From Saprospiraceae bacterium (GTDB lineage Bacteria; Bacteroidota; Bacteroidia; Chitinophagales; Saprospiraceae): a DNA stretch of 64,000 nucleotides. The notes beneath the pieces are model-generated. The model saw only the letters and a program-made list of their open reading frames with translations, was not told where the DNA came from and did no database searches. The DNA is taken from positions 1 through 64,000 of the forward strand of contig JADJYH010000031.1 in the NCBI GenBank assembly GCA_016719855.1, in the 5' to 3' direction. This document shows, one piece after another, positions 1 through 10,315 of this stretch; the first letter of the stretch is position 1, and every line of letters begins with the position of its first letter. A program made the position numbers and the translations under genes.

Positions 1-470
1 CGCTACGAATACGAGTTCATGCCCCAAGGGCTTGCTCTCACAGCATATCGTGCGCAACCACCGCTATATCCGGCAAACAGAGCTGGCTTGGAAGAGCGGT
101 GCCGTATTCGAGCGGCAGGCCTGCGCAGGCATTGGTGACGGAGGCTGGGCAGCCGCAATATTCGCATCCGTGCCCGTGGCGTACAGGCCAAAGAATTGCT
201 TACCATCCTAAGCGAGGATTTCGACAAGATGCACGAGCGGCTGGAAGGCTTGAAGGTGCGGAAGATGATTCCTTGCAATTGCCGGGTATGCGGCAAGGCT
301 TCTGAGCCGCATTTTACAATTATGAAGAACTAACAGACCGAAAGAACAATGGTAAAATGACTATTGAATGCAAAGTGAAACCCTATGCCGATGTGTCGGT
401 GGCGGGCTGTTAGATGGGTGTTTGCTCCTAAATCACTCCAGAGCCAATTGATATTCAAACTTTACAAAAT
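1..470 (+). pseudogene. Roco-family protein, C-terminal COR fragment (frameshifted, cut by window edge)
   Basis: Reading across three frames gives a continuous match to the end of a COR (C-terminal of Roc) domain: YEYEFMP near base 7, IVRNHRYIRQTELAWKSG around 45-105, then AKELLTILSEDFDKMHERL around 190-240 and IPCNCRVCGKASEPHF around 270-315, ending near VAGLLDGV. Roco proteins are multidomain GTPases (Roc-COR) that in bacteria often carry leucine-rich repeats and effector domains. The Roc GTPase would lie upstream, outside the window. Frame changes occur about every 50-150 bases, so the fragment cannot be translated as it stands. The TIR gene that follows at once may have been its C-terminal part or a partner. 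Identification rests on remembered family patterns. Confidence 0.55.
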
Positions 471-480
471 CCAATCAAAA

Positions 481-916
481 TGAAGAAAATGTTCATTTCC
501 TATTCCAAATCAGACAAAGCTGTTTTTGGAAGAATTCAAAAAAGCAACTTGCCTTGTTTAAGCGGTTGAATCAACTTGAAACTTGGGATGATAGCCATAT
601 TCAGCCCGGCGAAGAATGGGACAAGGCAATCAAGCCGGAACTAACAGCGGCTGATATTATCGTCCTGTTAATCAGTGCCGACCTAATCAATACCGATTAT
701 ATCTGGGATGTGGAAATGAAGGAAGCATTGGGCATGAAAGAGGAGAGGCTACTGTTATTCCGGTAATTATTCGTGCCTGTGCTTGGGAGAAAGCACCTTT
801 GGGAAATTAAATGCTTTGCCTGAGAAAGGAAAACCTGTTGATGATTGGAGGGTGAAAGATGAAGCTTTTGGACTCAGGTGGTAAAAAGGATTGAGCAAGT
901 TTTGAATTCGGGGTAA
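481..916 (+). pseudogene. TIR-domain protein (frameshifted)
   Basis: It opens with MKKMFISYSKSDK, the classical start of a bacterial TIR domain. After two frame changes it continues with KRLNQLETWDDSHIQPGEEW, then LTAADIIVLLISADLINTDY and WDVEMKEAL, which are box 2/box 3-like TIR segments. A last frame change leads to VIPVIIRACAWEKAPLGKLNALP and a stop at 914-916. TIR domains act as signalling adaptors or NAD-cleaving effectors. The reconstructed length of about 145 residues is one complete TIR domain. The start follows directly on the Roco remnant, which fits the common Roco-TIR association. At least three indels break the frame, so it is either a pseudogene or poor consensus near a contig end. 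Confidence 0.65.
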
Positions 917-1236
917 TAATATCTAGTTGTGCCAAGTCTTCCGACTCATTGAATAAAAAGCAGTAGTTTGAGCAATTGTTGAGCGAAGTGGCACTTGGGG
1001 TGTGCCAGGTAGGCGTCGAAAGTGCCGCTTCGCTCCACCTGCCCGCACAGGAAGTGGCTGAAGGATAGGAAGAGCGGCAATTGAGCTTTGACGATATTTT
1101 CATTATCAGAAGATCATCGTGGCGCTGGCGGAGACGGGGCGGGTGATGGGGGAGGTGGATGAGGTGGGGGTGATGCTTACTAATTAGTAAAATTTAAAAG
1201 CTAAAAAATTAACTGTTCAATCTAAACCATTTAATC
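917..1236. other. Gap without a supportable gene
   Basis: Open frames here are short and match nothing recognised. On the minus strand about 50 codons (roughly 945-1100) keep protein-like composition, including FLCGQVERSGTFDAYL, and may be a remnant. A GGTGG/GGGG-rich low-complexity run covers about 1120-1180. An A/T-rich stretch before 1237 probably holds the promoter of the next gene, but no clear TAnnTTTG box was seen. Confidence 0.4.
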
Positions 1237-3529
1237 ATGTTGACTTTAACTAAATCATTGATTTTCTTTACTGCCTTTCATTTTGTACCGAAATTGTTGC
1301 TCAATTGCCTTGTGAGCCAATGGAGGTACACAAATTTGGGCAACTTCCTGGTCTCAGGAGTATTCAATCCAAAGACCTTGATAACGATGGGATACCTGAA
1401 ATCTTAGTCAACTCTCTAGGAGCAATTGGGTTTGGTACATCATGAATTACATCCCATCCGAAAACAAGTACAAAATAGTTTGGACAAGTCCACCTGCATT
1501 AGAGGCGGAAATTGTCCTTTTAACAGCTGGCTAGACTGGGATGAAGATGGCGACGATGAGATTTTTGCATCGGATGCTTACGGAAGGACGACAATTTACT
1601 GATGGTCAAACCTTGGAAGTATGGCCAATTTTGATTTGCCGACTGCGGCCATTACACGAGTATTGTTCGAGGATGCAGACAATGATGGTGAGAAAGAATT
1701 GCTATTATGCAGCGAATATGATGCTTTTGTGGTAAATGCTACGACTTTTCAAATTGAGTTTCAATTTAACGCCAAACAAGGGATGTGGTAGTAGGACAAA
1801 TAGATGCAGATGCAAATTTAGGAAATCATCAATGCCGATGGGGATGTGTTTCAGCTTAATGGGACGGTATTAACAAATGAATGGAATGCGTTTGACGAAA
1901 GCGACTTTTACAACATTAGACTTATAGAATTGCTAAGGTTGACCAAGACCCAATCTTGGAATTCGTCATTTCTTATGGCACAAGCATCCGAATTTTGATG
2001 CAGCAGAACAACAGGAAAATTTTCTACGAATTCAGATTATAAAATTACGGACTTTAGGATTTTCCAAACAAGTGGTGCTGCCCAACCTGAAATTTATATT
2101 GGGGATGAATTGGGCAATATATATGGTTACAACAGTGACCTAACTGTAAAAACTCAGATTATCAACGGTTCAGCCAATCAATTGAATGGAATTTGTGGCT
2201 TCGTTATATCGGATTCCGACAATGACGGTAGTTTAGAGGTTGTGATGGGAGAAGGTTGCACTACCAATAGTGGCCAACATATTCAGGTCTATGACTTTTT
2301 GACAGCAGACTTTGAGTGGAGCCATCTGGATTTGGATGGCCCCTTTTCAGCTTTAACCTATGTTGCAACAACGAATAAAATATTAGGCCATTCCTATACC
2401 ATTGAAGGAGGGAATACTGCGGGTATTTTGGTCGAAATTGACCCTGCAACCGGTGATGAACTCGGACAGTTTGCAAACGTATTCGCTTCGCATGAGCTGT
2501 TTGGAATGAAGAATGTAAAGTTGGAAGAAACCCAGCCCGAAAAGCTATTATTGTATGGCCAATATAAAGTCAGCCTTGTAAGTGTTGGTGATTATAGTGA
2601 ATTGAAAAGCTACGATGAAAGCTTTGACACTTATTACTCGGCAGATGTCGCTGATTTAGACAATGATGGCGTAAAAGAAATCTTGGTTGGAAATCATAGT
2701 GGTGTTGATATTTTTGATGCCAATTTGAACAAAATTGGTAGCCTAGTGGCTGATTTTGATGTAACCACTGAAATTTAAAGCTGTCAATATTGACAATGAT
2801 CCCAAAATTGGAAATCATTTTCGCAAATGAATTTATAAATGTCTTTGATGATGATTTTCAATTGATTTTGGACAAGCACGTATCAAGACATCGTTGATTT
2901 TGACATTTTTGACAAAAATGGTGATGGTGTTCAAGATATTGTCGCTTCTGATGAATATGGGAATTTGATTTTTTTTAGCACCAATGATTTTAATAATTTC
3001 CTATTGATTAATATAGGAAGCGAAGATGTGAATAGCGTTGAAGCGCTTGATTTGAATGCCGATGGCGTTGATGATTTGTTTGCAATAACTCAAGGCAAGT
3101 TCTATTATATTGATACACAAAATCAACCGATTTTGCTGCATCAAGAAGCAGGAGTGACGTATTACGTGCATGATTTTTTGGAATTTGAGGATTTGGACAT
3201 GGATGGATTGAAAGACATTATTTACGCAAATAATTATTCCATTTCTGCCTCATCCAGCATTTGTTTGATCAATTTATTGTTGGGTGCAGATGAAACCCTG
3301 GCCGAACCAGAGACACCTTTTGTTGTTTACCCTATTCCAGTTTCCGACGTCTTATACATCAAGCCAAAAGAAAATACTGATTTCATCAGTGCAATTATTG
3401 GATTTTAATTCCCACTTGTTGTTAGATTCTGAGAACATGATGCAAATATCTGTAAGCACATTACCAGATGGTGTTTATTTCTTGAGATTAATTGAGAAAG
3501 CAACTGGAAGTTTTTTGTGCAAAGAGTAA
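1237..3529 (+). pseudogene. FG-GAP/VCBS-repeat secreted protein with T9SS tail (multiple frameshifts)
   Basis: Start MLTLTKSLIFFTAF resembles a signal peptide. Across at least six frame changes the text keeps FG-GAP (VCBS) calcium-loop repeats: KDLDNDGIPEILV, DWDEDGDDEIFASD, EDADNDGEKELLL, SDSDNDGSLEVVMGE, ADLDNDGVKEILVGN, DLNADGVDDLFAI, DLDMDGLKDIIYA. The end (about 3317-3529) is a type IX secretion tail: PFVVYPIPVSDVLYI, then after a shift LPDGVYFLRLIEKATGSF. The product would be a roughly 760-residue beta-propeller exported to the cell surface. The longest uninterrupted piece is 2110-2778. The shift density is far higher than elsewhere in the window. The downstream terminator at 3645 is intact. 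Confidence 0.7.
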
Positions 3530-3644
3530 AAAATTGACTTGTTGGCGTAGGTTCAGTTAGGTTGGCAAGTCTTCCATCTGTTCAGTCACAGCACCGTACC
3601 AGTTCTGGTAATTTGGGCAGGGTTTCTAGGCTATCAAAAATACG

Positions 3645-3677
3645 AAAGCCCAGCGGGTGGAATCCCGCTGGGCTTTT
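3645..3677. terminator. Bidirectional intrinsic terminator between convergent genes
   Basis: A perfect 13-bp stem (AAAGCCCAGCGGG at 3645-3657 against 3664-3676) with a 6-base loop, flanked by A and T runs. It lies between the convergent FG-GAP gene and the M1 peptidase gene and can serve both. Confidence 0.9.
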
Positions 3678-3693
3678 ACATTAAACCCACCGC

Positions 3694-5623
3694 TTATTTT
3701 TTCACAAAACTGCGCACCGTCATGCCACCGTTCTGGTCTCTCAGCACCAAGCGGTAAAGCCCGGATGGTAGGTCGGAAATGTCAATTGTAATGCCACCCC
3801 ATTCCATGGAGCCAGCCTTGGCTGTCTGCTAATCCATTGACCATGAGCCAGTTAAGCTCGCTTTCAGGCTTGTTTTTTTCAAAAAATACCTGAATAAAAT
3901 CCTTCGCCGGGTTGGGGTAAATGAAGATGTCGCCTTCGGCAAACGCTTCCCCGGTTCCGGTCAGCTCGCCCTGCTGTACTGTGTTGTTGGCGGAAATCAG
4001 CCAGAGGTCGGGGTCGAACTGCACGGACGTGACCGTGAAGGGCATGTTCATGCTGAACAGTTCGCCGTTCTGGGTATGTTCCAATCGCACGAGCGAGTCC
4101 ACGCCAGCGCCCTTCAACAGAACAGGCACGGGCATTTCAAAAAAGTCAACCGAAACGTGCGAGGTCGTCTGGTTCAGTTGGATATAAACATCGCCAGCAC
4201 TGCTCTGCTCCCAGGTCACTTGGTAGCTCGGGTGGCCTTGCCCAGTGAACCAGTCCTCGAAATATTCCGTCAAGTCCTGACCAGATGCTGCTTCGAGGTG
4301 CAATTGCAGGCTGTTGGTGAGGGCGTAATCGTACTGGCGGTCGGTCAGGTAATTACGAAGCCCCATGAAAAAGTCCTCGTCTCCGAGTTTCCACCGCAGC
4401 ATGTGCAGCAGGTACGAGCCTTTGTTGTAGCTCAATCGGCTGCTGAAAATGCTGTTGACGCTCGTGGTGTCCGCCACCTTCACCGAGCCGCCGGTCTGCG
4501 AGGTGATGCTGTTGATTTTGCTGAGTTTCCAGTCGTACCACTGCGTGACTACCTGCGATGGGAATCGCTCCCTCGACAAGCCTTCGAGGTAGGTGGCAAA
4601 GCCTTCGTTGAGCCAGATGTCCTCCCAACTGCCGCAGGTTACCATGTCGCCGAACCACTGGTGCGCCAACTCGTGCGCCAGCAAGCCCCAGCCGTAGCTT
4701 GTCACGTAGCTCATGGTCTGGTGCTCCATGCCGCCGCCCCAGCCGAACTCGGCGTGGCCGTATTTTTCTTCGTGAAACGGGTAGCTCACAAAAAGGCTGT
4801 CGTAAAACTGCAGGACTTGCACCAGCTTGCCCGTACCGGACTGTGCGTTTGCGAGATTTTCGGGGTAAACATAGTTGAGCATGGGCAGGTTCGTGCCATT
4901 GCTAAGTGGCACATTGTCAGTGTATTGCGCAAAATTCGTGACAGCAATGGCCACGAGGTATGGGGCAATCGGGTAGCGGTGCTTCCAGTGGTAAACCTTG
5001 TCCGAACCGACGACGGTCTCCTGCACCAGCAGGCCGTTGCTGGCTGCCCGGTAGGCTTCGGGCGTGGTGACAATGACGTCAATGCTGTCAATCTTGTCGT
5101 CGAGGCCATTCTTGCAGGGCCACCAGTCCTGGGCGCCGTAGGGTTCGGAGAGCGTCCAAAGTGACGGAATGCCGTTGTGCTCGCTTTGGATGAACGAGCC
5201 AAAACCACTTGACGGAGGCGCTCCAGCGTAGGTAATCGTCATGCTGTCGAGCGTACCAGCGGTCAGTGGTGTGGGCAGTTGCACCGTGAGCAGGTAGGCA
5301 CCGCTGGCGGTGGAGTTGAGGCTTTGGCCGTGGTAGCTGATGTCGTTGACGGCCATTTGGGTGGAAAAGTCGAAGTTGATTTCGGCGAAGCCGTCCTCCA
5401 GCGTCTCAAAATAAACCGTCGCCTTGCCATCAATGAAATACTGTGCCGGGTCAATGTACCACTCGAATCGGTAGTATTTCAGGTCGTAGTTGGCCGTCAG
5501 CGGGTTGGCCGCAGGGACAGGGTGGAGGAAATGGGCGTGTGCCTCGGCTTCCTTGCAGACGATGTTTTCAAAGTCGTCTTCGACATGGTTTTGGGCGAAA
5601 AGGCTTGCCGTGAAGGCAAGCAT
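3694..5623 (-). CDS. M1-family metallopeptidase (gluzincin aminopeptidase), T9SS cargo; C-terminal frameshift
   Basis: Secreted zinc aminopeptidase. The zinc site HELAH (residues 317-321) is followed 18 residues later by the third ligand in WLNEGFATYLEGL, and the exopeptidase motif GGGMEHQT lies just upstream (297-304), as is standard for M1. The N-terminal beta-domain runs from about 40 to 230. The end carries a T9SS signal (FIYPNPAKDF), but the open frame drifts at about 3782-3800. In the next frame TIDISDLPSGLYRLVL and VRSFVKK finish the tail at 3694. MLAFTASLFAQ is a short signal peptide; in-frame basic residues upstream lack an ATG, so the true start may be lost to an indel. It is convergent with the FG-GAP gene and followed by terminator 3645. 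Confidence 0.9.
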
Positions 5624-5766
5624 GAAAAAGCGTTTATAAATTGCGTCTTTTCAGAAGGTTTTGAGACTTTGGTTTAAAAAAAATGACCCACACAAATTCA
5701 TGCAAATTAAACACGTAGGGATTACTTGGTTGGTGATTTTCGCACCCATTGGGCAAGTCGCCAAAA

Positions 5767-7344
5767 TCAGAACATCCGCACCAGCTTCTTTTTCAGCACA
5801 TGCCCGTCCACCCGCAGTAATAAAAAATAGCCGCCGAGCGGCAAATCCATCCCTGCGAGGTTTATTTTTTCGAGGTAAATGCCGTAGTCCCGCCACTCGT
5901 TGTCAATCGGGCGGGCGAGTTCCCGACCCTGCATGTCCGTCACCGTTAGGCTGACGAGCGAGCGCTGGTGCAGCTTGAACGAGATGCCCGTTTCCGCCGA
6001 GGCAGGATTGGGGTACGGATTTCCCATGTAAAACAACGGCGATTCCGCTGCTTGATTGGTGCCAGAAATCACACTATCGGGTTCTACCAGCGCCGACCAG
6101 ATGGAAAGCTCGCCATTGTTCAGCCTTGTCCAAATCGGGCGCACCACGCCGTTGTGGGCTGTGACGTTGGTGTAGTCACCGAAGAAAAAGCCGCTGTTCG
6201 GCACGAACGGACTTTCGCTCACCCTGAAGTTTTTGAAGGTCTCGCCGCCGTCGGTGGACACGGCCATGTACACGTCGGTGCGGTCGTCGTCGTAACTGCG
6301 GCGGTCGTAGAAAGTGAACCAGAGCCAGCCCGTGGCTTGGTCAACGGTCATCCAAGTGAAAAACTGCTGTTTGCCCGCCGGGTCGTCGTTCACCCGCACG
6401 GCGGTGCTCCAGGTGTTGCCGCCGTCGGTGCTTTTGGCGAGCCAGACGTCGGTGTCGTCCGTGCCGTTGCGCTGGTCGCTCCAGTTGACGTAAATCGTGC
6501 CGTGGTTGGCCCCACCGCTCAGGTCGCAGGTGGTGACGGGCAGCCCGTTCGCCCGATAGATGCCGGGGATGCCATAATCCCAGCCGCCGGGTTGGTCGCT
6601 CACGAAAATGTCGTTGGTGAGCCAGGTTGCGCCGCCGTCCGTGGAGCGGTCGAACCAGATTTTGCTGCGGTTCGACCAAGCGACGTAAACCTCGCCGTTC
6701 GGGCCGACGCAGGGCACGGCACCCTCGGCGGTGTCGTCGGAGTCAATGCAGTCGCCGCCAAGTAAATTGATGCGCTGGGCAGGCGACCATGTTGCGCCAG
6801 CGTCCAGGCTTTTTGAAAAAAGGATGACGGAGCTGTCGGCAGGGTTCGTGGAGCCGTAGTCGTCGAACTGCGTCCAAGTGACGTAAAGTGTGTTCGTCTC
6901 CCTATCCACGGCAATCCAGTGCTTGTCCTGTGCCTTCGAGCCGTTCAGGCCCATGAAGCTGCCGTCCGACCAAGTGACACCGCCGTCGGTACTTTTTTGG
7001 GCAATGATGCGGTCAATCCAACTGCCCGCTGGCGGGTTTGAGAGGTGGAGGTAGAAGAACGCCCCCGCCGTGTCCACCCCAATGACGGGGTCGCCCCAAA
7101 TGCCCCAGGGGCAGGAGACTGACGCCTTTGTCCAACTGGCACCGCCGTCGTGGGAGTAGTAAACATTGTTGAGATTGGCGCCCGCAACCAGCTCTTGCGT
7201 GTTCTTGGGGTTGATGCAAATGGACGGCTCGTTGGGGGAGCCTTCCGTGCTCACGAGGACGTTGGTGTGTTGCGCAGCGGCGTTTTTTCCGAAGGACAAA
7301 AGCGCCAGCAAGGCCAAGTGGAGTATTGTTTTTTGTAAATTCAT
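5767..7344 (-). CDS. Sialidase-like BNR/Asp-box repeat protein with T9SS tail
   Basis: A secreted six-bladed-propeller type protein of about 525 residues. Start chosen at MNLQKTILHLALLALLSFG, which gives a normal signal peptide; an ATG seven codons upstream is possible. At least five Asp boxes are visible (HDGGASW, STDGGVTW, STDGGATW, STDGGNTW, STDGGETF), the fold marker of BNR/sialidase-like exo-glycosidases and of non-catalytic propellers. I see no clear sialidase arginine triad, so enzymatic activity is not claimed. The C-terminus (YMGNPYPNPASAETGISF ... VLKKKLVRMF) is a T9SS sorting domain. It sits directly downstream of a paralogue (7428-8982) on the same strand, so a tandem duplication and co-transcription are likely. 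Confidence 0.85.
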   Translation of the reverse strand: MNLQKTILHLALLALLSFGKNAAAQHTNVLVSTEGSPNEPSICINPKNTQELVAGANLNNVYYSHDGGASWTKASVSCPWGIWGDPVIGVDTAGAFFYLHLSNPPAGSWIDRIIAQKSTDGGVTWSDGSFMGLNGSKAQDKHWIAVDRETNTLYVTWTQFDDYGSTNPADSSVILFSKSLDAGATWSPAQRINLLGGDCIDSDDTAEGAVPCVGPNGEVYVAWSNRSKIWFDRSTDGGATWLTNDIFVSDQPGGWDYGIPGIYRANGLPVTTCDLSGGANHGTIYVNWSDQRNGTDDTDVWLAKSTDGGNTWSTAVRVNDDPAGKQQFFTWMTVDQATGWLWFTFYDRRSYDDDRTDVYMAVSTDGGETFKNFRVSESPFVPNSGFFFGDYTNVTAHNGVVRPIWTRLNNGELSIWSALVEPDSVISGTNQAAESPLFYMGNPYPNPASAETGISFKLHQRSLVSLTVTDMQGRELARPIDNEWRDYGIYLEKINLAGMDLPLGGYFLLLRVDGHVLKKKLVRMF

Positions 7345-7427
7345 ACCAATCCTAATTTTTCTCAAAGTTCATTTTTTACTAAGATCTTTCGGGCAAAAAA
7401 CGCCGCATTTGCCAATGGCTTGCCATC

Positions 7428-8982
7428 TCACCTCACCACTACTTTGCAGGTTTCGGAGGCGTGGCCGTTGCTCAATTTCAAAAAATACATGCCGGGGCGT
7501 AGGCGAAAAGCTGCATTGTCCAGCTTCACTTCGTGCAGGCCGGGCGGGTATTTTTTTTGTGTAAAAACAGGTGAACTACCCTGCCCATCAGGTCGAGGAC
7601 GGTCATCGAAAGTATTTGCTCGGTGGCCATGTTGAAGCTAATCGTGGCGGACTCGGAAAATGGGTTCGGGAAGCTCTCCATTTTGGTTTGCAGTGCAAAA
7701 AAGTCGGGGCTTTGGATACCCACCGGATAGGCCAGTACGGCGGTCCAGATGGAAGCGGCACCGTTCACCTGCCGCTCCCAAATCGGATGGACGTGCCCGT
7801 CGTGGGCGACGATGTTGGTGTAGTCGCCAAAAAACTTGTCGGGCTGCGGGGTAAATGGCAGGTTGCTGATTTTCAAGTTGGCGAAGGTCTCGCCACCGTC
7901 GGTCGAGTAAGCGAGGTAAACGCCCGTTTGCCAGTCGTCGTAGTCACGGCGGTCGTAAAAAACGAAGTAGAGGTAACCTGTCACTTGGTCAACCGCCATC
8001 CAAGAGAGGAAGTTGTGCTTGCCGGGCGGGTCGTTGTTCACCCGAACGGCTTTGCTCCAAGTATTTCCACCATCAGTACTTTTCGATAGCCAAATATCCG
8101 TATCGTCGAAGCCGTTTCGCTTGTCCGACCAGTTAACGTAGATAGTGCCCGTGTTGCGGTCGCAAGTGGTGACGGGGAAGCCGTTGCAACGATTCAGACC
8201 CGGCACATTGAACTTCCAACCGCCGACTTGTTTTGAAATTGGGATGTCCTGCGCCAACCAAGTCAGTCCGCCGTCGAGCGAGCGGTCGAACCAAATGGTA
8301 TCGTTCAGCGACCATGCGGTATAGACCTCCCCATTCGGCCCGGTGGCAGGCACCGCACCTTGGGCGGTATGATCATCGTCAATGCAATCGCCCGTGAACT
8401 GGCTCACCACCACGGGGTCGCTCCAGGTGGCCGCACCGTCGTTCGACACGGCGCAGCGGATGCGGCTGCGGTTTTCCGGGTCGGTATCGCCGTAGGTATC
8501 GAATTCCGTCCAGGCAACGTAGAGGTTGCCCTTGAACGGGCTGCCAGGCGAGGCATCGAAGGCCATCCAGGGTTTGTCCTGGTCCTTGTCGTCGTTCAGT
8601 CCGGTGAAGCTGCCGTCGTTCCAGCTCACCCCGCCGTCGGTTGATTTTTGGATGACGATGCGGTCGAGCCAGCCCGTTGCGCCGCCCGTGTTGGAGAGGT
8701 GGGAGTAGTAAAAATTGCCGCTCGTGTCTGCCACGATGCAGGGATCGCCCCAGATGCCGAAAGAGGAGGTCAGCTTGTCCTGCGACCAAGTCCAGCCGCC
8801 GTCGTGCGAGTAGAAAAAGTTGTCGCCATTTGCGCCCGCCACCAGTTCGTTGACGTTCTTGGGGTTGATGCAAATGGAGGCTCCTTTGGGTTCGGGCTTT
8901 CCAGGATGAGGATGTTTTGGAACTGGGCAATAGCAGTTTGGACTATTAGTAGGAAAACAGGAAGTAGGAGTTTGTGCTGCAT
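7428..8982 (-). CDS. Second sialidase-like BNR/Asp-box protein, T9SS cargo; two frameshifts
   Basis: A paralogue of the protein at 5767-7344 with the same order of segments: NPKNVNELVAGANGDNFFYSH, STDGGVSW, SNDGAATW, SLDGGLTW, STDGGNTW, STDGGETF. The signal peptide (MQHKLLLPVFLLIVQTAIAQ, start 8982) lies in a different frame from the body; the shift is near 8900. A second shift near 7555, beside a T8 run, separates the body from the end of the T9SS tail (LRPGMYFLKLSNGHA ... CKVVVR, stop 7428-7430). Both shifts fall in otherwise conserved sequence, so sequencing error is as likely as inactivation. No substrate can be named. It is probably an extracellular surface protein expressed with its neighbour. 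Confidence 0.82.
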
Positions 8983-9105
8983 GGAAATTGGTTTTATCTC
9001 TTTTACAAAAGCGTCTGGGGCACCCAAAGTTCAATTTCGTTCAGCTGTGAGGGTTTCAAAAAAGCGAAGGCAGAGGTAGGGCAAATAAAATCTGTTGGCG
9101 TAACC

Positions 9106-10059
9106 TCAAAACACCCGCCTCCCCTCCTCCGGATTTTCAAAAAAATCATATCCTGCACTGATGGTGTGGCTGGCTGGCAAGGACACCGAGCTGGCCTTCT
9201 GGTTGTTGTACTGGATGGCGTAGCCGAGTCGGAAATTGCCAAAAAGCAGCGTGGCCGACAGCCCAACCCTGGTCTGCTCAAATCCCTGCTCGGGCTTGGT
9301 GTACCCGGCCAGCAGCCCAATCACGTAGGTGCCCTCCACGAACACGCTAACATGGGCATCGGCAGACCAGAGGGAGTAGTTGGGGCTGGAATTTTGGTCG
9401 GGGATGCCATAAATGCTGGCATAGCGGAGCAACATCGTCGGCTTGAGGTAAAGCTCATCGTTGAGGCGAAAGAGGCTGCCCGCATGAAGGTTGATGGGGC
9501 GGGAACGGAGCAAGCTGCCGGTGTCGTCGTCGTCTATCGAGAGGCTTTTTTCAAAAAAACTGGGCACTGACACGCCGATGAACGAGCGTTGGTTGTGGTA
9601 AAAAGCCCCTACCCCACCTTCCACGGACATGAAACTGGAACTGAGGGTAGTAGCTACCGATTCGTCCACATCGAAATAGTTGATACCGAGCGTGGCGCCG
9701 AAGGAAAGATTACCACTGGGCAGCCGGATAATCCTCGAAAATGCAGGGTGAAAGTTCAGTTCGTTGTAAAAATCCTGGTTGTGGAACTGGAGCACGCCGC
9801 CCCAACCTAGTTGTTGCGAAGCCCCGCCCCGCCCGTGTAGGCTGACCATTGCGGAGCGACTCACCTGCTGTTGAGAAGAAAAACTGCCGTAGTAAAATGC
9901 CTCGAAACTGGTTGCTTCCAGCCGACCGGCGTAGGCTGGGTTTAGTGGCAGTGCGTTGAACTGGTACTGCATCAGCGAGGCCCGCAGGCTCTGGATGTCT
10001 TGGCCATTGGTCGCCAGGCCAGCCAAAATGAAAATGATGGTTACAAAAAACTGTTTCAT
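9106..10059 (-). CDS. PorP/SprF family type IX secretion system membrane protein
   Basis: 317 residues, complete. Signal peptide MKQFFVTIIFILAGLATNGQ is followed by the family hallmark QYQFNALPLNPAYAGR (residues about 31-46). The rest is an outer-membrane beta-barrel of alternating strands (GNLSFGATLGINYFDVD, GTYVIGLLAGYTKPEQGFEQ, FRLGYAIQYNNQ) ending in a typical HTISAGYDF strand. Family members work in T9SS secretion or attach secreted gliding/adhesin cargo. Its place downstream of T9SS cargo genes fits, but which substrate it serves is unknown. A TAACTTTG box ends five bases before the ATG, which suggests a leaderless transcript. Confidence 0.9.
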   Translation of the reverse strand: MKQFFVTIIFILAGLATNGQDIQSLRASLMQYQFNALPLNPAYAGRLEATSFEAFYYGSFSSQQQVSRSAMVSLHGRGGASQQLGWGGVLQFHNQDFYNELNFHPAFSRIIRLPSGNLSFGATLGINYFDVDESVATTLSSSFMSVEGGVGAFYHNQRSFIGVSVPSFFEKSLSIDDDDTGSLLRSRPINLHAGSLFRLNDELYLKPTMLLRYASIYGIPDQNSSPNYSLWSADAHVSVFVEGTYVIGLLAGYTKPEQGFEQTRVGLSATLLFGNFRLGYAIQYNNQKASSVSLPASHTISAGYDFFENPEEGRRVF

Positions 10060-10064
10060 GTGGC

Positions 10065-10072
10065 CAAAGTTA
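10065..10072 (-). promoter_or_regulatory. Candidate -7 box (TAnnTTTG) of the PorP/SprF gene
   Basis: TAACTTTG on the minus strand matches the Bacteroidota -7 consensus and ends exactly five bases upstream of the ATG at 10059. No TTG is seen at the usual -33 distance. The same box-to-start spacing occurs at two other genes in the window. Confidence 0.4.
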
Positions 10073-10160
10073 GGTCGAAACGATGGCTTGGGGCCTCATC
10101 TTTTTCCTTTGAACTTTTTCCTTTTGACTTTCAGCCCTACCTTCACGCCCAGAATTTTTG

Positions 10161-10291
10161 CTTATGTCGGTTTACAGTGAAACCACTTAAATGATAAACA
10201 AATTTCGCCCTCATCGCCGCCTGGCGGCTCTTGGGAGAGGCTGGGCGCTGCGCTGCCCAATCCCCTTGCTTTCTCGCTAAACCGACATGAG
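10161..10291. repeat. G-rich interspersed element, copy 1 (inverted-repeat ends)
   Basis: Ends CTTATGTCGGTTTA (10161-10174) and its near-perfect inverse TAAACCGACATGAG (10278-10291), 13 of 14 positions matching. Read from the right end on the minus strand, the interior runs AGCGAGAAAGCAAGGGG, then ATTGGGCAGCGCAGC, parallel to the copies at 15116, 42722 and 58789. It is non-coding and lies between the PorP gene and fabG. Confidence 0.7.
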
Positions 10292-10315
10292 CAGAATTTT
10301 TAAACAAAAAACAAC

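Noticed and set aside
945..1100. Minus-strand coding remnant near the left edge
   Set aside because: About 50 codons look protein-like but no family or start could be recognised.
4076..5164. 362-codon plus-strand ORF opposite the M1 peptidase
   Set aside because: Antisense shadow of a GC-biased gene; the minus-strand frame carries the complete M1 motif set.
5968..6765. 265-codon plus-strand ORF opposite the first BNR protein
   Set aside because: Antisense shadow; Asp-box repeats are on the minus strand.
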